From assembly GCF_000504285.1 (NCBI RefSeq), contig NZ_KI632511.1, positions 3,655,372-3,719,371 on the forward strand: a DNA stretch of 64,000 nucleotides, read 5' to 3'. Each line of letters begins with the position of its first letter. Within the stretch, counting starts at the first letter, position 1. The position numbers and the translations under genes were made by a program. Of this stretch, positions 1-8,470 are shown one piece after another. The notes below the pieces were generated by a model. That model was not told the origin of the DNA and did no database searches. It saw nothing but the letters and a program-made list of their open reading frames with translations. Source of the DNA: Actinospica robiniae DSM 44927. Lineage in GTDB: Bacteria > Actinomycetota > Actinomycetes > Streptomycetales > Catenulisporaceae.

Positions 1-522
1 GCCGGGCTGCGCCCGCTGGTCGAGTCGTTCCGCCGGCGCCACCCCGATACACGGCTGCTGTTCGAGTCCGGACGCTACCTCGCCGCCCGAGCCGGGGTGT
101 ACGCGGTCTCCGTGCGCGGGGTCAAGGAGTCGATGGGCCGTCAGTTCGCGGTGACCGACGGCGGCACGCACCACCACATGGCCGCGGTCGGCGTCGGCTC
201 CTATGTGCGGCGCAACTTCCCGGTGCGGCTGCTGAGCCGGCCGGATGAGCCGCCGACGGGCGCCTGGCAGCTGACCGGGCCGCTGTGCACTCCCAACGAC
301 ACCATCGCCAAGGACGTGGAACTGCCCGAGCTGCGCCCGGGCGACCTGATCGGGATCCTGCGCTCCGGCGCCTACGGCCCCACCGCGTCCCCGGGGCTGT
401 TCCTGAGCCACGGCTTCCCCGCCGAGGTGCTGCTCCACCAGGGCCGGGACTACCTGGTACGGGACCGCGACCTGCCCGAGGACCTGCTGCGCAAGCAGCA
501 CCACCACGAATTCGACGCCTGA
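1..522 (+). CDS. PLP-dependent decarboxylase (fold type III), 3' part
   Basis: The reading frame is open from base 1, so the N-terminal PLP-barrel is outside the window and only the last 173 residues are seen. The visible part has the LFESGRYLAARAGVY stretch, matching the ExGRxLVxxAG segment of ornithine/diaminopimelate-type decarboxylases, then the C-terminal beta-domain with CTPNDTIA (the C-x-x-x-D that contributes the partner-subunit active site) and GDLIGILRSGAYG (the usual GAY motif). The family decarboxylates free or carrier-bound amino acids with pyridoxal phosphate. It is followed 19 bp later by an acyl carrier protein and, further on, by an AMP ligase. That set resembles exosortase-A-type and macrolactam-starter loci, where such an enzyme (VinO type) acts on an ACP-bound amino acid. 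The family call is secure; the substrate is inference. Confidence 0.88.
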   Translation, partial: AGLRPLVESFRRRHPDTRLLFESGRYLAARAGVYAVSVRGVKESMGRQFAVTDGGTHHHMAAVGVGSYVRRNFPVRLLSRPDEPPTGAWQLTGPLCTPNDTIAKDVELPELRPGDLIGILRSGAYGPTASPGLFLSHGFPAEVLLHQGRDYLVRDRDLPEDLLRKQHHHEFDA

Positions 523-541
523 TGCCCGAGGGGGAGCAGCG

Positions 542-796
542 ATGGACCGCAACCGCGCCGTGGAAGAGATCAAGCTGGTGGTCGAGAAGGCCGTCGGCCG
601 GGAGTTGCCGGACTTCGGCGAGGACACCGCGCTGCTGGCCGAGTTGAACCTGGACTCCAGCTCGCTGCTCGAGGTGCTGATGGATCTGGAGGACGCCGTC
701 GGCTTCGAGGCGAACGTCGACGAGCTGGACGCCTCCGTGCTCGAGAGCGTGGGCAGCCTGGCCGACTTCGTGGTCCGGATGACGGCGGCGGTCTGA
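542..796 (+). CDS. Acyl carrier protein
   Basis: This 84-residue protein has the size and helical pattern of a free-standing acyl or peptidyl carrier protein. The phosphopantetheine site is the LNLDSSSLLEVLMDLED region, with Ser39 following Asp38, where most ACPs read (G/L)xDSL. Acidic residues dominate after the site (helix II), as expected for docking to partner enzymes. The ATG follows a GGGGGAGCAGC ribosome site and lies 19 bp after the decarboxylase stop, so it belongs to the same operon. It is the likely carrier on which the ligase, dehydrogenase, decarboxylase and FabH-like proteins of this operon act. Whether it carries an acyl or an aminoacyl group cannot be read from the sequence. 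Confidence 0.92.
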   Translation: MDRNRAVEEIKLVVEKAVGRELPDFGEDTALLAELNLDSSSLLEVLMDLEDAVGFEANVDELDASVLESVGSLADFVVRMTAAV

Positions 797-799
797 CCG

Positions 800-1438
800 G
801 TGCCAGCCACGATCACGCCGCCGGACCTGTTCGACGAGCTGACGGACCTCGGCCGGGAGCAAGGCCTGGCCGCCGGGCTGCGCCGGATCCTCGGCAACGC
901 GGTGCCCGCTCCGCGGACCGCGAGCGGTCTGGCCCTGGTGCCGCGCGGGAGTTGCGGCGCGGAAGCGGTCGCGACGGGACCGCGGACCGATCCGCTCGTC
1001 GCCGCCGCAGGACTCGAACTCGTCCGTTTCGCCGATCCGGCTGCGCAGTCGGATCCGCGCGACGTGCCGGACCTGGCGCTCATGCTCGCCGCGGTCCGGC
1101 TCGGCGTGACCTCACGGCTGCTGGACCTGGCCGTCGACCATCTCTCCGCCCGCCGGGTCGAGGAAGCTGCGCTGATCGACAAACCGTTGCTGCGCGCGCA
1201 GATCGCCGATGCTGTGGCAGACCTCGAGCTCTGTCGCCACGGGTTGCGCACCGCCACCACGCCGGCCGCCGCGGAGGCGTTGCACGCCTGCCTCGCCAGG
1301 ACTGCATGGTCTATCAGTACCCTGTTCGGCGCGAGTGGATACGTGCTCGATCATGCCGCACGGGAGCTGTACGCGGCAGAGCTCGTACACAGCGCCTGGG
1401 TCGGATCAGCCATCGATCACGTCGTCGGCGAGGCGTAG
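800..1438 (+). CDS. Half-size acyl-CoA dehydrogenase-like protein (C-terminal domain)
   Basis: This 212-residue protein starts at a GTG 3 bp after the ACP stop and ends 2 bp before the next gene, so it is tightly coupled. From about residue 95 it follows the C-terminal four-helix domain of acyl-CoA dehydrogenases: a helix with VRLGVTSRLLDLAVDHL, then an LFGASGYVLDHAARELYAAEL segment corresponding to the flavin-contact region usually reading HGGxGY. The N-terminal alpha domain and middle beta domain of the family are missing, and the N-terminal 90 residues are Ala/Pro-rich with no recognised domain. It is about half the usual 380 residues. Because it sits beside a complete acyl-CoA dehydrogenase, it may be a structural partner in a hetero-oligomer rather than an enzyme itself. 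That role is inferred. Confidence 0.72.
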   Translation: MPATITPPDLFDELTDLGREQGLAAGLRRILGNAVPAPRTASGLALVPRGSCGAEAVATGPRTDPLVAAAGLELVRFADPAAQSDPRDVPDLALMLAAVRLGVTSRLLDLAVDHLSARRVEEAALIDKPLLRAQIADAVADLELCRHGLRTATTPAAAEALHACLARTAWSISTLFGASGYVLDHAARELYAAELVHSAWVGSAIDHVVGEA

Positions 1439-1440
1439 GC

Positions 1441-2598
1441 GTGGCCGCCGACATCGACCTGACCGCGCTCCGCGCCGAGGCCCGGGAACTGGCCCGCGGA
1501 TTGCGCTCGGTGGCACTGGAGATCGACGCGGCACCTCTCGCCGCCGCCGACCTGCGCCACCCCGCGCTGGAGGCGGTGCAGACCTACGACCCGGTCCGCC
1601 TGGGCAATCTGGGCCAGGCTGTGGCATTGCTCGAACTCGCCGCCGGGGACGCCGGCGCCGTGCTCGCCTGCCCTGGGCCCGCTCTGGCCGGAGTGCTGGT
1701 TCGGATCCTCGGCGACGAGGCGCAGAACGAGCGGCTGCGAGCGGCGGTCGCCGACGGACGCACCTGGGGCTACCTGGCCGTGACCGAGCCGGACGCGGGC
1801 AGCGACGTGACCCGGCTGTCCACCGAACTTCGCCCGGACGGCGACGGCGGCCACCTGCTCTACGGACGCAAGCGCTACATCGGCAACGGTTACCGCGGCG
1901 ACGTCGGCGTGGTGCTGGCCCGCACGGGTCCCGGCCCGGTGGCGCTGCGAGCCGCGCTGTTGACCAGCCGGCCGGCGCAGCTGACCGCCGCGCCGCTGGA
2001 CACCGTCGGGCTGCGCGGCGCGCAGATCAGTGAGCTGACTTTCGACGGAGTGCCGATAGCCGCGGAGGACCTGCTCGGCAACCACTTGACACCGCTGCGC
2101 CGCGGCATGTGGGGCGTCCAACAGGCGTTCAACACCGTGCGGGTACAGGTCGCGGCGATGGCCGTGGGCACGGCGGCCGCAGTGCACGCCTACGTCCGCG
2201 CCGAGCGTGTGTCCTGGAACGCCTCGGACCTCGCGCAGCTGGACGCCGCGCGGGCGGAGACCGAAGCTGCCCGGAACCTGGTGCTCCAGGCGGCCGCCGA
2301 ACTCGACGCCGACCGGAGGCAGGAGTACCTGCCCGCGCTGGCCAAGCTGACAGCGGTGCGCACGGCTCGCGACCACTGCCGACGACTGCCGCGGCTGCTG
2401 GGCCGCGGCGCGTTCCTGGAGCACCCGTTGCTGGAGAAGTGGTGGCGCGACAGCGCAGCCTTCGAGTTCATGGAGGGCACCAGCCACATCCAGCGGCTGC
2501 ACACGGCGCAGGGCTATCTCAAGGCCCGCCCGGCCGTGCGGACCGCCCACGCGAACGGCGCCGCGCGCCCGACGCCCACCGAGGCCGTGACCCGATGA
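1441..2598 (+). CDS. Acyl-CoA/acyl-ACP dehydrogenase
   Basis: This flavoenzyme of 385 residues has the normal family length. The GTG start lies 2 bp after the upstream stop; in-frame upstream codons are open but overlap that gene and look non-coding. Motifs seen are LAVTEPDAGSD (FAD/substrate-binding signature, residues 112-122) and FEFMEGTSHIQRL, with Glu345 at the place of the MCAD-type catalytic base that abstracts the alpha proton. The family introduces an alpha,beta double bond into acyl-CoA or acyl-carrier thioesters. In pyrrole pathways a relative oxidises carrier-bound proline. Here it probably acts on the substrate held by the upstream ACP. The last four bases overlap the next start (ATGA). 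Confidence 0.93.
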   Translation: MAADIDLTALRAEARELARGLRSVALEIDAAPLAAADLRHPALEAVQTYDPVRLGNLGQAVALLELAAGDAGAVLACPGPALAGVLVRILGDEAQNERLRAAVADGRTWGYLAVTEPDAGSDVTRLSTELRPDGDGGHLLYGRKRYIGNGYRGDVGVVLARTGPGPVALRAALLTSRPAQLTAAPLDTVGLRGAQISELTFDGVPIAAEDLLGNHLTPLRRGMWGVQQAFNTVRVQVAAMAVGTAAAVHAYVRAERVSWNASDLAQLDAARAETEAARNLVLQAAAELDADRRQEYLPALAKLTAVRTARDHCRRLPRLLGRGAFLEHPLLEKWWRDSAAFEFMEGTSHIQRLHTAQGYLKARPAVRTAHANGAARPTPTEAVTR

Positions 2599-4298
2599 CC
2601 GCTAACTCCGTCGCAGACCACGAACACTGGGACGCCGTCGTGATCGGCGCCGGGATCGGCGGCCTGACCTGCGCCGCTTACCTGGCGGCGCAAGGGCTCG
2701 GCGTCCTGGTCCTGGAGCGGCACTCGATCGCCGGCGGCAGCACCCAGGTGTTCCGCCGCCGCGGCGTATACGAGTTCGATGTGGGCACGCACTACATCGG
2801 CGACTGCGGGCCGGACGGCGTGGTGCACCACATCTACCGCGGTCTGGGCCTGACCGACCGGATCAACTTCCGGGAGATCGATCCGGACTGCTTCGACCGG
2901 ATCCGGCTGCCCTCGGTCAGCGTCGACGTGCCACGAGGCTGGGACCGGTACGCCAAGCGGCTGACCGAGGCGTTGCCCGCGGAGGCCGAGGGCCTGACCC
3001 GCTACGTGGAGATCGTCTCCTCGCTGCACGGCGCTCTGACCTCGATGATGATCACTCCTGACGCGCCGCTGCCGCCGTCGCCGCTGATCCGCTGGGCCAG
3101 GGCGACCCTGGGCCAGCTGATCCGGCACTGCGGACTGTCCCCGCGCGCAGCAACCGTCCTGGCCGCGCAGACGATCAACTACGGCGTCGGCCCGGACGAG
3201 ATGTCAGTGCTCGGCCACGTCGGAATGCTGGGCAGCTACATGTTCGGCGCCTACTACCCCGAGGGTGGCGGCCAGATGCTGGCCGCGACCATGATCGAGG
3301 CGCTGACCGCCCACGGCGGCGAACTGCGCACCCGCGCCGAGGTGGCCGCGATCGAGGTGGACCGGGACCGGGTCACCGGGGTCCGGCTGGCCACCGGCGA
3401 GCGGATCGAGGCACCGATCGTCGTCTCCGACGCCGACTACCGCCACACCGTCCTCTGCCTGCTCGGCGGAAAGCACCTGCCCGCGGACGCGGTCGCGCGG
3501 GCATCGGCCGCGACCATGGCACTGCCGCTGGTCGTCGCCTTCCTCGCGCTCGACCGGGCCGAGGTGGACCTGCCCGCGAGCAACCTGTGGTGGCACGGAT
3601 CCGAAGACGTCTACGAGACCCACGCGGCGCTCAACCGCGGCGAGCCGACACTCGAGCCGCGCTTCGCGTTCCTCAGTTCCGGCACCGCCAAGGGCGGACC
3701 GGCCGGTCCGGCCGACCGGGCGCCGCACCACACCCTCGAAATCATGACCCTGATACCGGCGGACCGCGCGCCGCTGAGCGGGCCGTGTACCGAAGCCCCG
3801 GCCCACGACTACCGCCGCGATCCGGCATATCAGCGGGAGAAGGAACGGATGGGCCAGGCCTTGGTGGACGTGGCAGAACACGCACTCGGTCTGGAAGGGC
3901 TGCGCAAGCACATCCTGCACTACGAGGTGTCCACCCCGATGACCCAGAGCAGATTCACCCTGACCGGCGGCGGCACCCCCTACGGGCTGGCCGCGATCCC
4001 AGCCCAGTTTGGCGCCGGCCGCCCGGACCACCGCACGGCGCTGCCCGGCCTGTACCTGGTCGGCGCGGACACCCGCAGCGGCTTCGGCATCGGCGGCGCG
4101 CTGGCCGGCGCAGTCCGCTGCGCCGGACTGATCCTGGACCGGCCGCTGCTGACCGAGGTCTGCCGCGGCGAGCAGATCGCCGCGGCCGCGGCGCTGCCCG
4201 AGCGTCCGCCCGGCTGGGACCCGCTGCTCGCCTCGCGCGGCTCGCGCGTCGCCCGGCACACGGCGGCCGGCCCGGCGGGCCGGGGGCGGGCTCGATGA
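2595..4298 (+). CDS. FAD-dependent oxidoreductase, phytoene desaturase/retinol saturase-like
   Basis: This 567-residue protein begins in an ATGA overlap with the dehydrogenase stop. The N-terminus carries a Rossmann FAD-binding motif, VIGAGIGGL (residues 16-24), followed by VLERHSIAGGST, and the C-terminus has LPGLYLVGADTRSGFGIGGALAGA, the FAD-closing motif of the phytoene-desaturase/CrtI and retinol-saturase branch. The family performs desaturation, saturation or isomerisation of hydrophobic substrates. The middle part (WWHGSEDVY) is the variable substrate domain. It ends in another ATGA overlap with the FabH-like gene, so it is translated with the biosynthetic operon. Its place in the pathway is unknown; a redox tailoring step on the growing acyl chain is the simplest idea. 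Confidence 0.88.
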   Translation: MTANSVADHEHWDAVVIGAGIGGLTCAAYLAAQGLGVLVLERHSIAGGSTQVFRRRGVYEFDVGTHYIGDCGPDGVVHHIYRGLGLTDRINFREIDPDCFDRIRLPSVSVDVPRGWDRYAKRLTEALPAEAEGLTRYVEIVSSLHGALTSMMITPDAPLPPSPLIRWARATLGQLIRHCGLSPRAATVLAAQTINYGVGPDEMSVLGHVGMLGSYMFGAYYPEGGGQMLAATMIEALTAHGGELRTRAEVAAIEVDRDRVTGVRLATGERIEAPIVVSDADYRHTVLCLLGGKHLPADAVARASAATMALPLVVAFLALDRAEVDLPASNLWWHGSEDVYETHAALNRGEPTLEPRFAFLSSGTAKGGPAGPADRAPHHTLEIMTLIPADRAPLSGPCTEAPAHDYRRDPAYQREKERMGQALVDVAEHALGLEGLRKHILHYEVSTPMTQSRFTLTGGGTPYGLAAIPAQFGAGRPDHRTALPGLYLVGADTRSGFGIGGALAGAVRCAGLILDRPLLTEVCRGEQIAAAAALPERPPGWDPLLASRGSRVARHTAAGPAGRGRAR

Positions 4299-5233
4299 GC
4301 GGCGCCGGTCTGGTGGAAGTGGCCGGCTACCTGCCGGAGGCAAGCCTGAGCCTGGAGGACGTGGCCGAGCCGCTCGGCCTCAACGCTCGGGAGGTGCGCC
4401 GCTACCGGCGGTTCTTCGGCCTGGACCGGGTCCGCTGGGATCCGGATGCGCGGCAGGCGGACCTGTTGACCGCGGCGGCCCGACAGCTGGCCACGCTGCC
4501 GGACAACCGGCACCGAGTCCGATACGTGCTGCACGCGCGGACCCTCGAGCCGACCGGGCCGTACTCGTCCGCGCCGCTGCTCGAGACGGTCCGGAACCTG
4601 GGGCTGGGCCACGCCCAGGCGTTCACCGTCAGCCAGCACGCCTGCGCCTCCGGGCTGCTCGCCGTGCACCTGGCCGGCAGCCTGCTGGCAGAGCTCGACG
4701 ACCCGGACGCCCTGGTCCTGGTCCTGGCCGGGGAGAAGACCTATCCGCACGTGGCCAGGTACATGCCGGCCGTGATGGTGATGGGCGAATCCTCGTCGGC
4801 CTGCCTGGTCGGGACCCGCAGCCGCCGGGACACGGTGGTCGCCTACCAGACCGCCACCTACGGCGAGTACTCGGAGATGACGGTGCTGTCCGCCGAATCG
4901 GTGGCCGCGTTCGAGAAGTCCTATGTGCCGTCGCTGGCCGACCTCATCGCGGCGGCCCTGGCCGAAGCCGGGATCGGCCTCGAGGACCTGCGGCTGATCC
5001 TGCCGCACAACGTGAACCGGTACTCCTGGACGATGCTGTGCAAACTACTGGATATACCGACGGAACGGGTACTGCTCGAGAACATCCCGGTCACCGGCCA
5101 CTGCTTCTGCGCGGACCCGTTCATCAACTATCGCAGCGCGGTCGAGTCCGAACTCATCCGCCCCGGAGACCACTATCTGATGGTCAGCGCCGGGGTGGGT
5201 GCGACGTTCTCCGCGCTGCTGGTCCAGCACTAG
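4295..5233 (+). CDS. FabH-like (KAS III) condensing enzyme with Cys-His dyad
   Basis: A 312-residue thiolase-fold protein of normal KAS III length. The nucleophile lies in QHACASGL (Cys117), and the His of the catalytic set is in LPHNVNRYSW (His238). The third residue, normally the Asn of a GNTSAAS-type motif, is replaced: the sequence there reads VTGHCFCAD with His269. So the C-H-N triad is reduced to C-H. KAS III enzymes transfer an acyl group to Cys and condense it with a malonyl carrier, or act as acyltransferases in secondary metabolism. The next gene encodes a thiolase-fold paralogue without the Cys, and the pair recalls the heterodimeric PqsBC enzyme. The start is fixed by the ATGA overlap with the previous gene. 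Confidence 0.9.
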   Translation: MSGAGLVEVAGYLPEASLSLEDVAEPLGLNAREVRRYRRFFGLDRVRWDPDARQADLLTAAARQLATLPDNRHRVRYVLHARTLEPTGPYSSAPLLETVRNLGLGHAQAFTVSQHACASGLLAVHLAGSLLAELDDPDALVLVLAGEKTYPHVARYMPAVMVMGESSSACLVGTRSRRDTVVAYQTATYGEYSEMTVLSAESVAAFEKSYVPSLADLIAAALAEAGIGLEDLRLILPHNVNRYSWTMLCKLLDIPTERVLLENIPVTGHCFCADPFINYRSAVESELIRPGDHYLMVSAGVGATFSALLVQH

Positions 5234-5246
5234 GACAGGGGGGCAC

Positions 5247-6185
5247 GTGTTACGACTGACCACAGCCCGGCACCTGGAACTCGGCCGCAATCCGGAGTTC
5301 CCGCCGTACGACGGCCTGGCCGCGTTCTTCGCCGAGCGCTGCGCGCCGTACGGCGTCCACGTGGACACCGAGCAGGCGCTGCCCGGCAACCACAACAGCT
5401 ACCCGTACCTCGTCACCCAGGCACTGGCGGCCCTGAACGTTCCGGCGGCACCACCGCCGGACCTGGTCGTCATCGCGCACGCGCTGCCCGACTGCGACCT
5501 GGCGACCTCAGTAGCCGGACACGTCCAGCAGCTGCTGACCGGCCAGCCGATGGTCTTCGCCGTCACCGATCAGGGCCGCACAACCGCGTTCGCCGCCCTG
5601 CGCGCGGCCGGAGCGCTCGCCCGCGGCGGCGGATACCAGCGGATCGCGGTGCTCGCCCTGGATCAGGGCACGATCGCTTACCGCGACCCGGCTCTGGCCG
5701 ATCTGGACCCGTCCACCGACCACGCAGTCGGCATGCTGTTCACCGCCGAGGGGCTCGCCGAGCTGACCGCTCTGCGCACGTTGCCCGAGGTCGAACCGGA
5801 CCAGGTCGGTACCGTCCTGGCAACGGAACTGGCCAAGATCGCGCCGTCGGCCTGGCCGGAGGACCAAGGGCCTGTGCGTTCGCCCTTCCGGCCGGCCGAG
5901 CCGGTCCTGATCCTCGGCCACGGCCCGCGCACCGGCCGTCTCGCCGACGAACTGCCCGACCCGGGTGAACTGCCCGGGCCGTGGCGGGTGCGCCAAGCGG
6001 CCCCCGGCCGGATCTGCACCCGCGTCTGGACCGAACTGGCCGCCGAGCTCGCCGCCGCGCCGGACCAGCGCAAGGACCGCCTCACCGTGGTCGCCGAGTA
6101 CGACCAGGAGCTGCGTTACCTGGCCCTGGTCTCCTTCAACCTCCGGGCGGTCGCGGACCCGCCTGGGCAAGGGGCGCCGTCTTGA
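5247..6185 (+). CDS. Cys-less thiolase-fold protein, probable partner of the FabH-like enzyme
   Basis: The 312-residue length equals that of the preceding FabH-like protein. The GTG start is 13 bp after its stop, behind a GGACAGGGGGG ribosome site. The pattern of the N-terminal half follows KAS III (VVIAHALPDCDLATSVAGHVQ, then FAVTDQGRTTAFAALRAAGAL and RIAVLALDQGT), but the position that should hold the nucleophilic Cys reads Gly/Arg in TDQGRTT, and no HxxN-type motif is evident in the C-terminal half. I read it as a degenerate thiolase-fold subunit that supports the active partner, as PqsB does for PqsC. A search with a single-domain tool may return only a weak hit, so the call is moderate. 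It ends in a TTGA overlap with the ligase gene. Confidence 0.62.
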   Translation: MLRLTTARHLELGRNPEFPPYDGLAAFFAERCAPYGVHVDTEQALPGNHNSYPYLVTQALAALNVPAAPPPDLVVIAHALPDCDLATSVAGHVQQLLTGQPMVFAVTDQGRTTAFAALRAAGALARGGGYQRIAVLALDQGTIAYRDPALADLDPSTDHAVGMLFTAEGLAELTALRTLPEVEPDQVGTVLATELAKIAPSAWPEDQGPVRSPFRPAEPVLILGHGPRTGRLADELPDPGELPGPWRVRQAAPGRICTRVWTELAAELAAAPDQRKDRLTVVAEYDQELRYLALVSFNLRAVADPPGQGAPS

Positions 6186-7693
6186 CCTCCACCCTGCTGC
6201 ACCACATCCTCGACGAGGCCGCCGAACTCCGGCCGGACGCGCCCGCGTTGACACACGCCGACAGGACACTGACGTACGCGGAGCTGGCCGAGGCCAGCCG
6301 GCACGCCGCGACCAGGCTCGCCGAGACCGGGGTGAAGCGCGGCGACCGAGTGGTGGTGATCATGCCGAACCACTCGGGCACGGTCGCGCTCACCTACGCC
6401 TGCTCCCGCATCGGCGCTGTCTTCGTGCTCTTACACGAGCAGGTGCGCGGCGCCGGACTGCGGCACGTGTACGACGACGCCGAGCCGACCCTGGTCGTCA
6501 CCGCGGACCCGGACGCCAGGGAGACCGCCGTCAGCTGCGGTATCCACGTCGCAGACCTCGAAGATCTGACGACTCCCCCGCCCTCGCCCGGCGTCTCCCT
6601 CTCCGCCGACGCCGTCCTGACCGTCGACCCGATCTGCCTCATCTACACCTCCGGCAGCACCGGCATGCCCAAGGCCGTGGTCAGCACCCACGCCCAACTG
6701 CTCTTCGCCGCGCAGGCGATTCAAGGCTGCCTCGGCTACCGTCCCGACGACACCGTCTACGCACCCTTGCCCCTGTCCTTCGACTACGGGCTCTACCAGG
6801 TGTTCCTCGCGGCTCTCGGCGGCGCGCACGTATGGCTCGGCGCGTCCTCGGACGTCGGCCCGGCACTGCTGCGCAACCTGCGCCGCTCCCGGGCAACCGT
6901 GCTGCCCGGTGTCCCGTCGCTCGCCGACAACCTGGCGAAAATGCTTGAGCGCTACGGTGGCGATCTGCATCTTCGTCTACTGACGAACACCGGTGCGGCG
7001 ATGCCCGTGCAGACCTTGGCCACGTTGCGCCAACACGTCCCCACGCTCAAGGTGCAGCTGATGTTCGGGCTCACCGAGTGCAAGCGCGTCTCGATCATGC
7101 CCCCCGACGAGGACCTGCGCCGCCCCGGAGCCAGCGGTCTGCCGCTGCCCGGCACCGAGGTCTTGGTTCTCGACGAGGACGGCCACCCGGTGCCGCCCGG
7201 CACCATCGGCGAACTCGTGGTGCGCGGCCCGCACGTGATGGCCGGCTACTGGCGCCGCCCGGAACTGACCGAACAGCGCTTCCCGCGGATCCACGGCCTG
7301 TTCCCCGAATTGCACTCGGGCGACTACGGCTGGCTCGACGAGGACGGCTTTCTGTACTTCAGCGGCAGACGCGACGACGTCTACAAATCGCACGGCTACC
7401 GGGTCAGCTCCACCGAGGTCGAGGCGGCGGCGCTCCGGGTGCCCGGCGTCGAGGCGGCAGCCGTACTCTCCCCCACCGCCGAGCGCCCGTATCCGGTCCT
7501 GTTCGCGGTCAGCAAGCTCGACCCGGTGGAGCTGCTGGCCCGGCTGCGGGAGGAACTGGAGCCGTACAAGGTCCCGGACCGGTGCGAACTGCTCCCCGAA
7601 CTTCCCTTGACCGGCAACGGAAAAACCGACCGCAAGGCGCTCGCGGCCACCCTGGCCGACCCGCGACAACCGACCTCACCGCAGCAACACTAG
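6182..7693 (+). CDS. Acyl/aminoacyl-AMP ligase (ANL superfamily)
   Basis: A 503-residue adenylate-forming enzyme. The TTG start overlaps the previous stop (TTGA). The P-loop-like A3 motif is YTSGSTGMPKA (residues 155-165), A5 is FGLTECKRVSI, the hinge region is SGRRDDVYKSHGYRVSSTEVE, and the C-terminal catalytic lysine is in LTGNGKTDRKAL (Lys481). The family activates a carboxylate with ATP and passes it to CoA or a phosphopantetheine arm. The nearby stand-alone ACP suggests transfer to that carrier. The fold and length resemble both exosortase-A-associated acyl ligases and free-standing amino-acid adenylation proteins of starter-unit pathways (VinN, RedM type). The acid activated cannot be read reliably from the sequence. 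Confidence 0.92.
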   Translation: MTSTLLHHILDEAAELRPDAPALTHADRTLTYAELAEASRHAATRLAETGVKRGDRVVVIMPNHSGTVALTYACSRIGAVFVLLHEQVRGAGLRHVYDDAEPTLVVTADPDARETAVSCGIHVADLEDLTTPPPSPGVSLSADAVLTVDPICLIYTSGSTGMPKAVVSTHAQLLFAAQAIQGCLGYRPDDTVYAPLPLSFDYGLYQVFLAALGGAHVWLGASSDVGPALLRNLRRSRATVLPGVPSLADNLAKMLERYGGDLHLRLLTNTGAAMPVQTLATLRQHVPTLKVQLMFGLTECKRVSIMPPDEDLRRPGASGLPLPGTEVLVLDEDGHPVPPGTIGELVVRGPHVMAGYWRRPELTEQRFPRIHGLFPELHSGDYGWLDEDGFLYFSGRRDDVYKSHGYRVSSTEVEAAALRVPGVEAAAVLSPTAERPYPVLFAVSKLDPVELLARLREELEPYKVPDRCELLPELPLTGNGKTDRKALAATLADPRQPTSPQQH

Positions 7694-7703
7694 GGAGCCC
7701 ACC

Positions 7704-8450
7704 ATGAACAGCGACCGTCGCCCCGTCGCCCTCGTCACCGGAGGCTCGCGCGGCATCGGCCGCGCCGTGGCCGCCCGGCTAGCCGAGGACGGCTACGACC
7801 TGAGCCTGTGCTACCAGTCCGACCAGGACGCCGGCGAGAAGTCCGCCGCGGAGGCCCGCGAACACGGCGCCCGGGTGCTGCTGCACCGGGTCGACGTGGC
7901 CGATCTGGAGCAGGTGCGCTCCTTCGTCCAAGACACCGAGAACGACCTCGGAGCCATCGACGCCGTCGTCACGGCCGCCGGGATCATCAAGGACACGCCG
8001 CTCGCGCTGATGAGCGACGAAGCCTGGAACTCAGTGCTCGATGTCAACCTGGGCGGGACGTACAACGTCTGCCGCACTGTGATCCGCGCGATGATGAAGC
8101 GGCGCGCCGGGGCCATCGTCACCCTCTCCAGCGCCGCCGGCGTGGTCGGCACCGCGATGCAGACCAACTACTGCGCCTCCAAGGCCGGCATCATCGGCTT
8201 CACCAAGGCGCTGTCCAAGGAGGTCGGCCGCTACGGCATCCGCGCGAACACGGTGGCTCCGGGCTACGTGGACACGGACATGATCGCCGGCCTGCCGGAG
8301 AAGCAGGCCTCGATGATCATCGACCAGGTGTGCCTCGGCCGGACCGGGCGGCCCGAGGAGATCGCCGCCACGGTCTCGTTCCTGCTCTCCTCACAGGCTT
8401 CTTACATCACAGGCCAGACCCTCGTCGTCGACGGCGGCCTGGCCCTGTAA
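7704..8450 (+). CDS. 3-oxoacyl-ACP reductase-type SDR
   Basis: A 248-residue classical short-chain dehydrogenase. The cofactor motif TGGSRGIG (residues 12-19) is typical for NADPH in FabG-like enzymes, and the catalytic tetrad can be placed at Asn115, Ser143, Tyr156 and Lys160 (YCASK). The C-terminus ends YITGQTLVVDGGLAL, as in FabG. The expected reaction is reduction of a beta-ketoacyl thioester to a beta-hydroxyacyl thioester, which fits the condensing enzyme encoded two to three genes upstream. An AGGGAG ribosome site lies 7 bp before the ATG, 10 bp after the ligase stop. It is the last gene of this operon: the following genes are on the other strand. Confidence 0.92.
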   Translation: MNSDRRPVALVTGGSRGIGRAVAARLAEDGYDLSLCYQSDQDAGEKSAAEAREHGARVLLHRVDVADLEQVRSFVQDTENDLGAIDAVVTAAGIIKDTPLALMSDEAWNSVLDVNLGGTYNVCRTVIRAMMKRRAGAIVTLSSAAGVVGTAMQTNYCASKAGIIGFTKALSKEVGRYGIRANTVAPGYVDTDMIAGLPEKQASMIIDQVCLGRTGRPEEIAATVSFLLSSQASYITGQTLVVDGGLAL

Positions 8451-8470
8451 GCGGGCCCGGTTGGGGAAAG

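Noticed and set aside
1417-2550. Long open frame on the minus strand (377 codons) opposite the acyl-CoA dehydrogenase
   Set aside because: It is the antisense frame of a gene with clear family motifs; the minus-strand protein has no domain and is Gln/Arg-rich, as typical for shadows in high-GC DNA.
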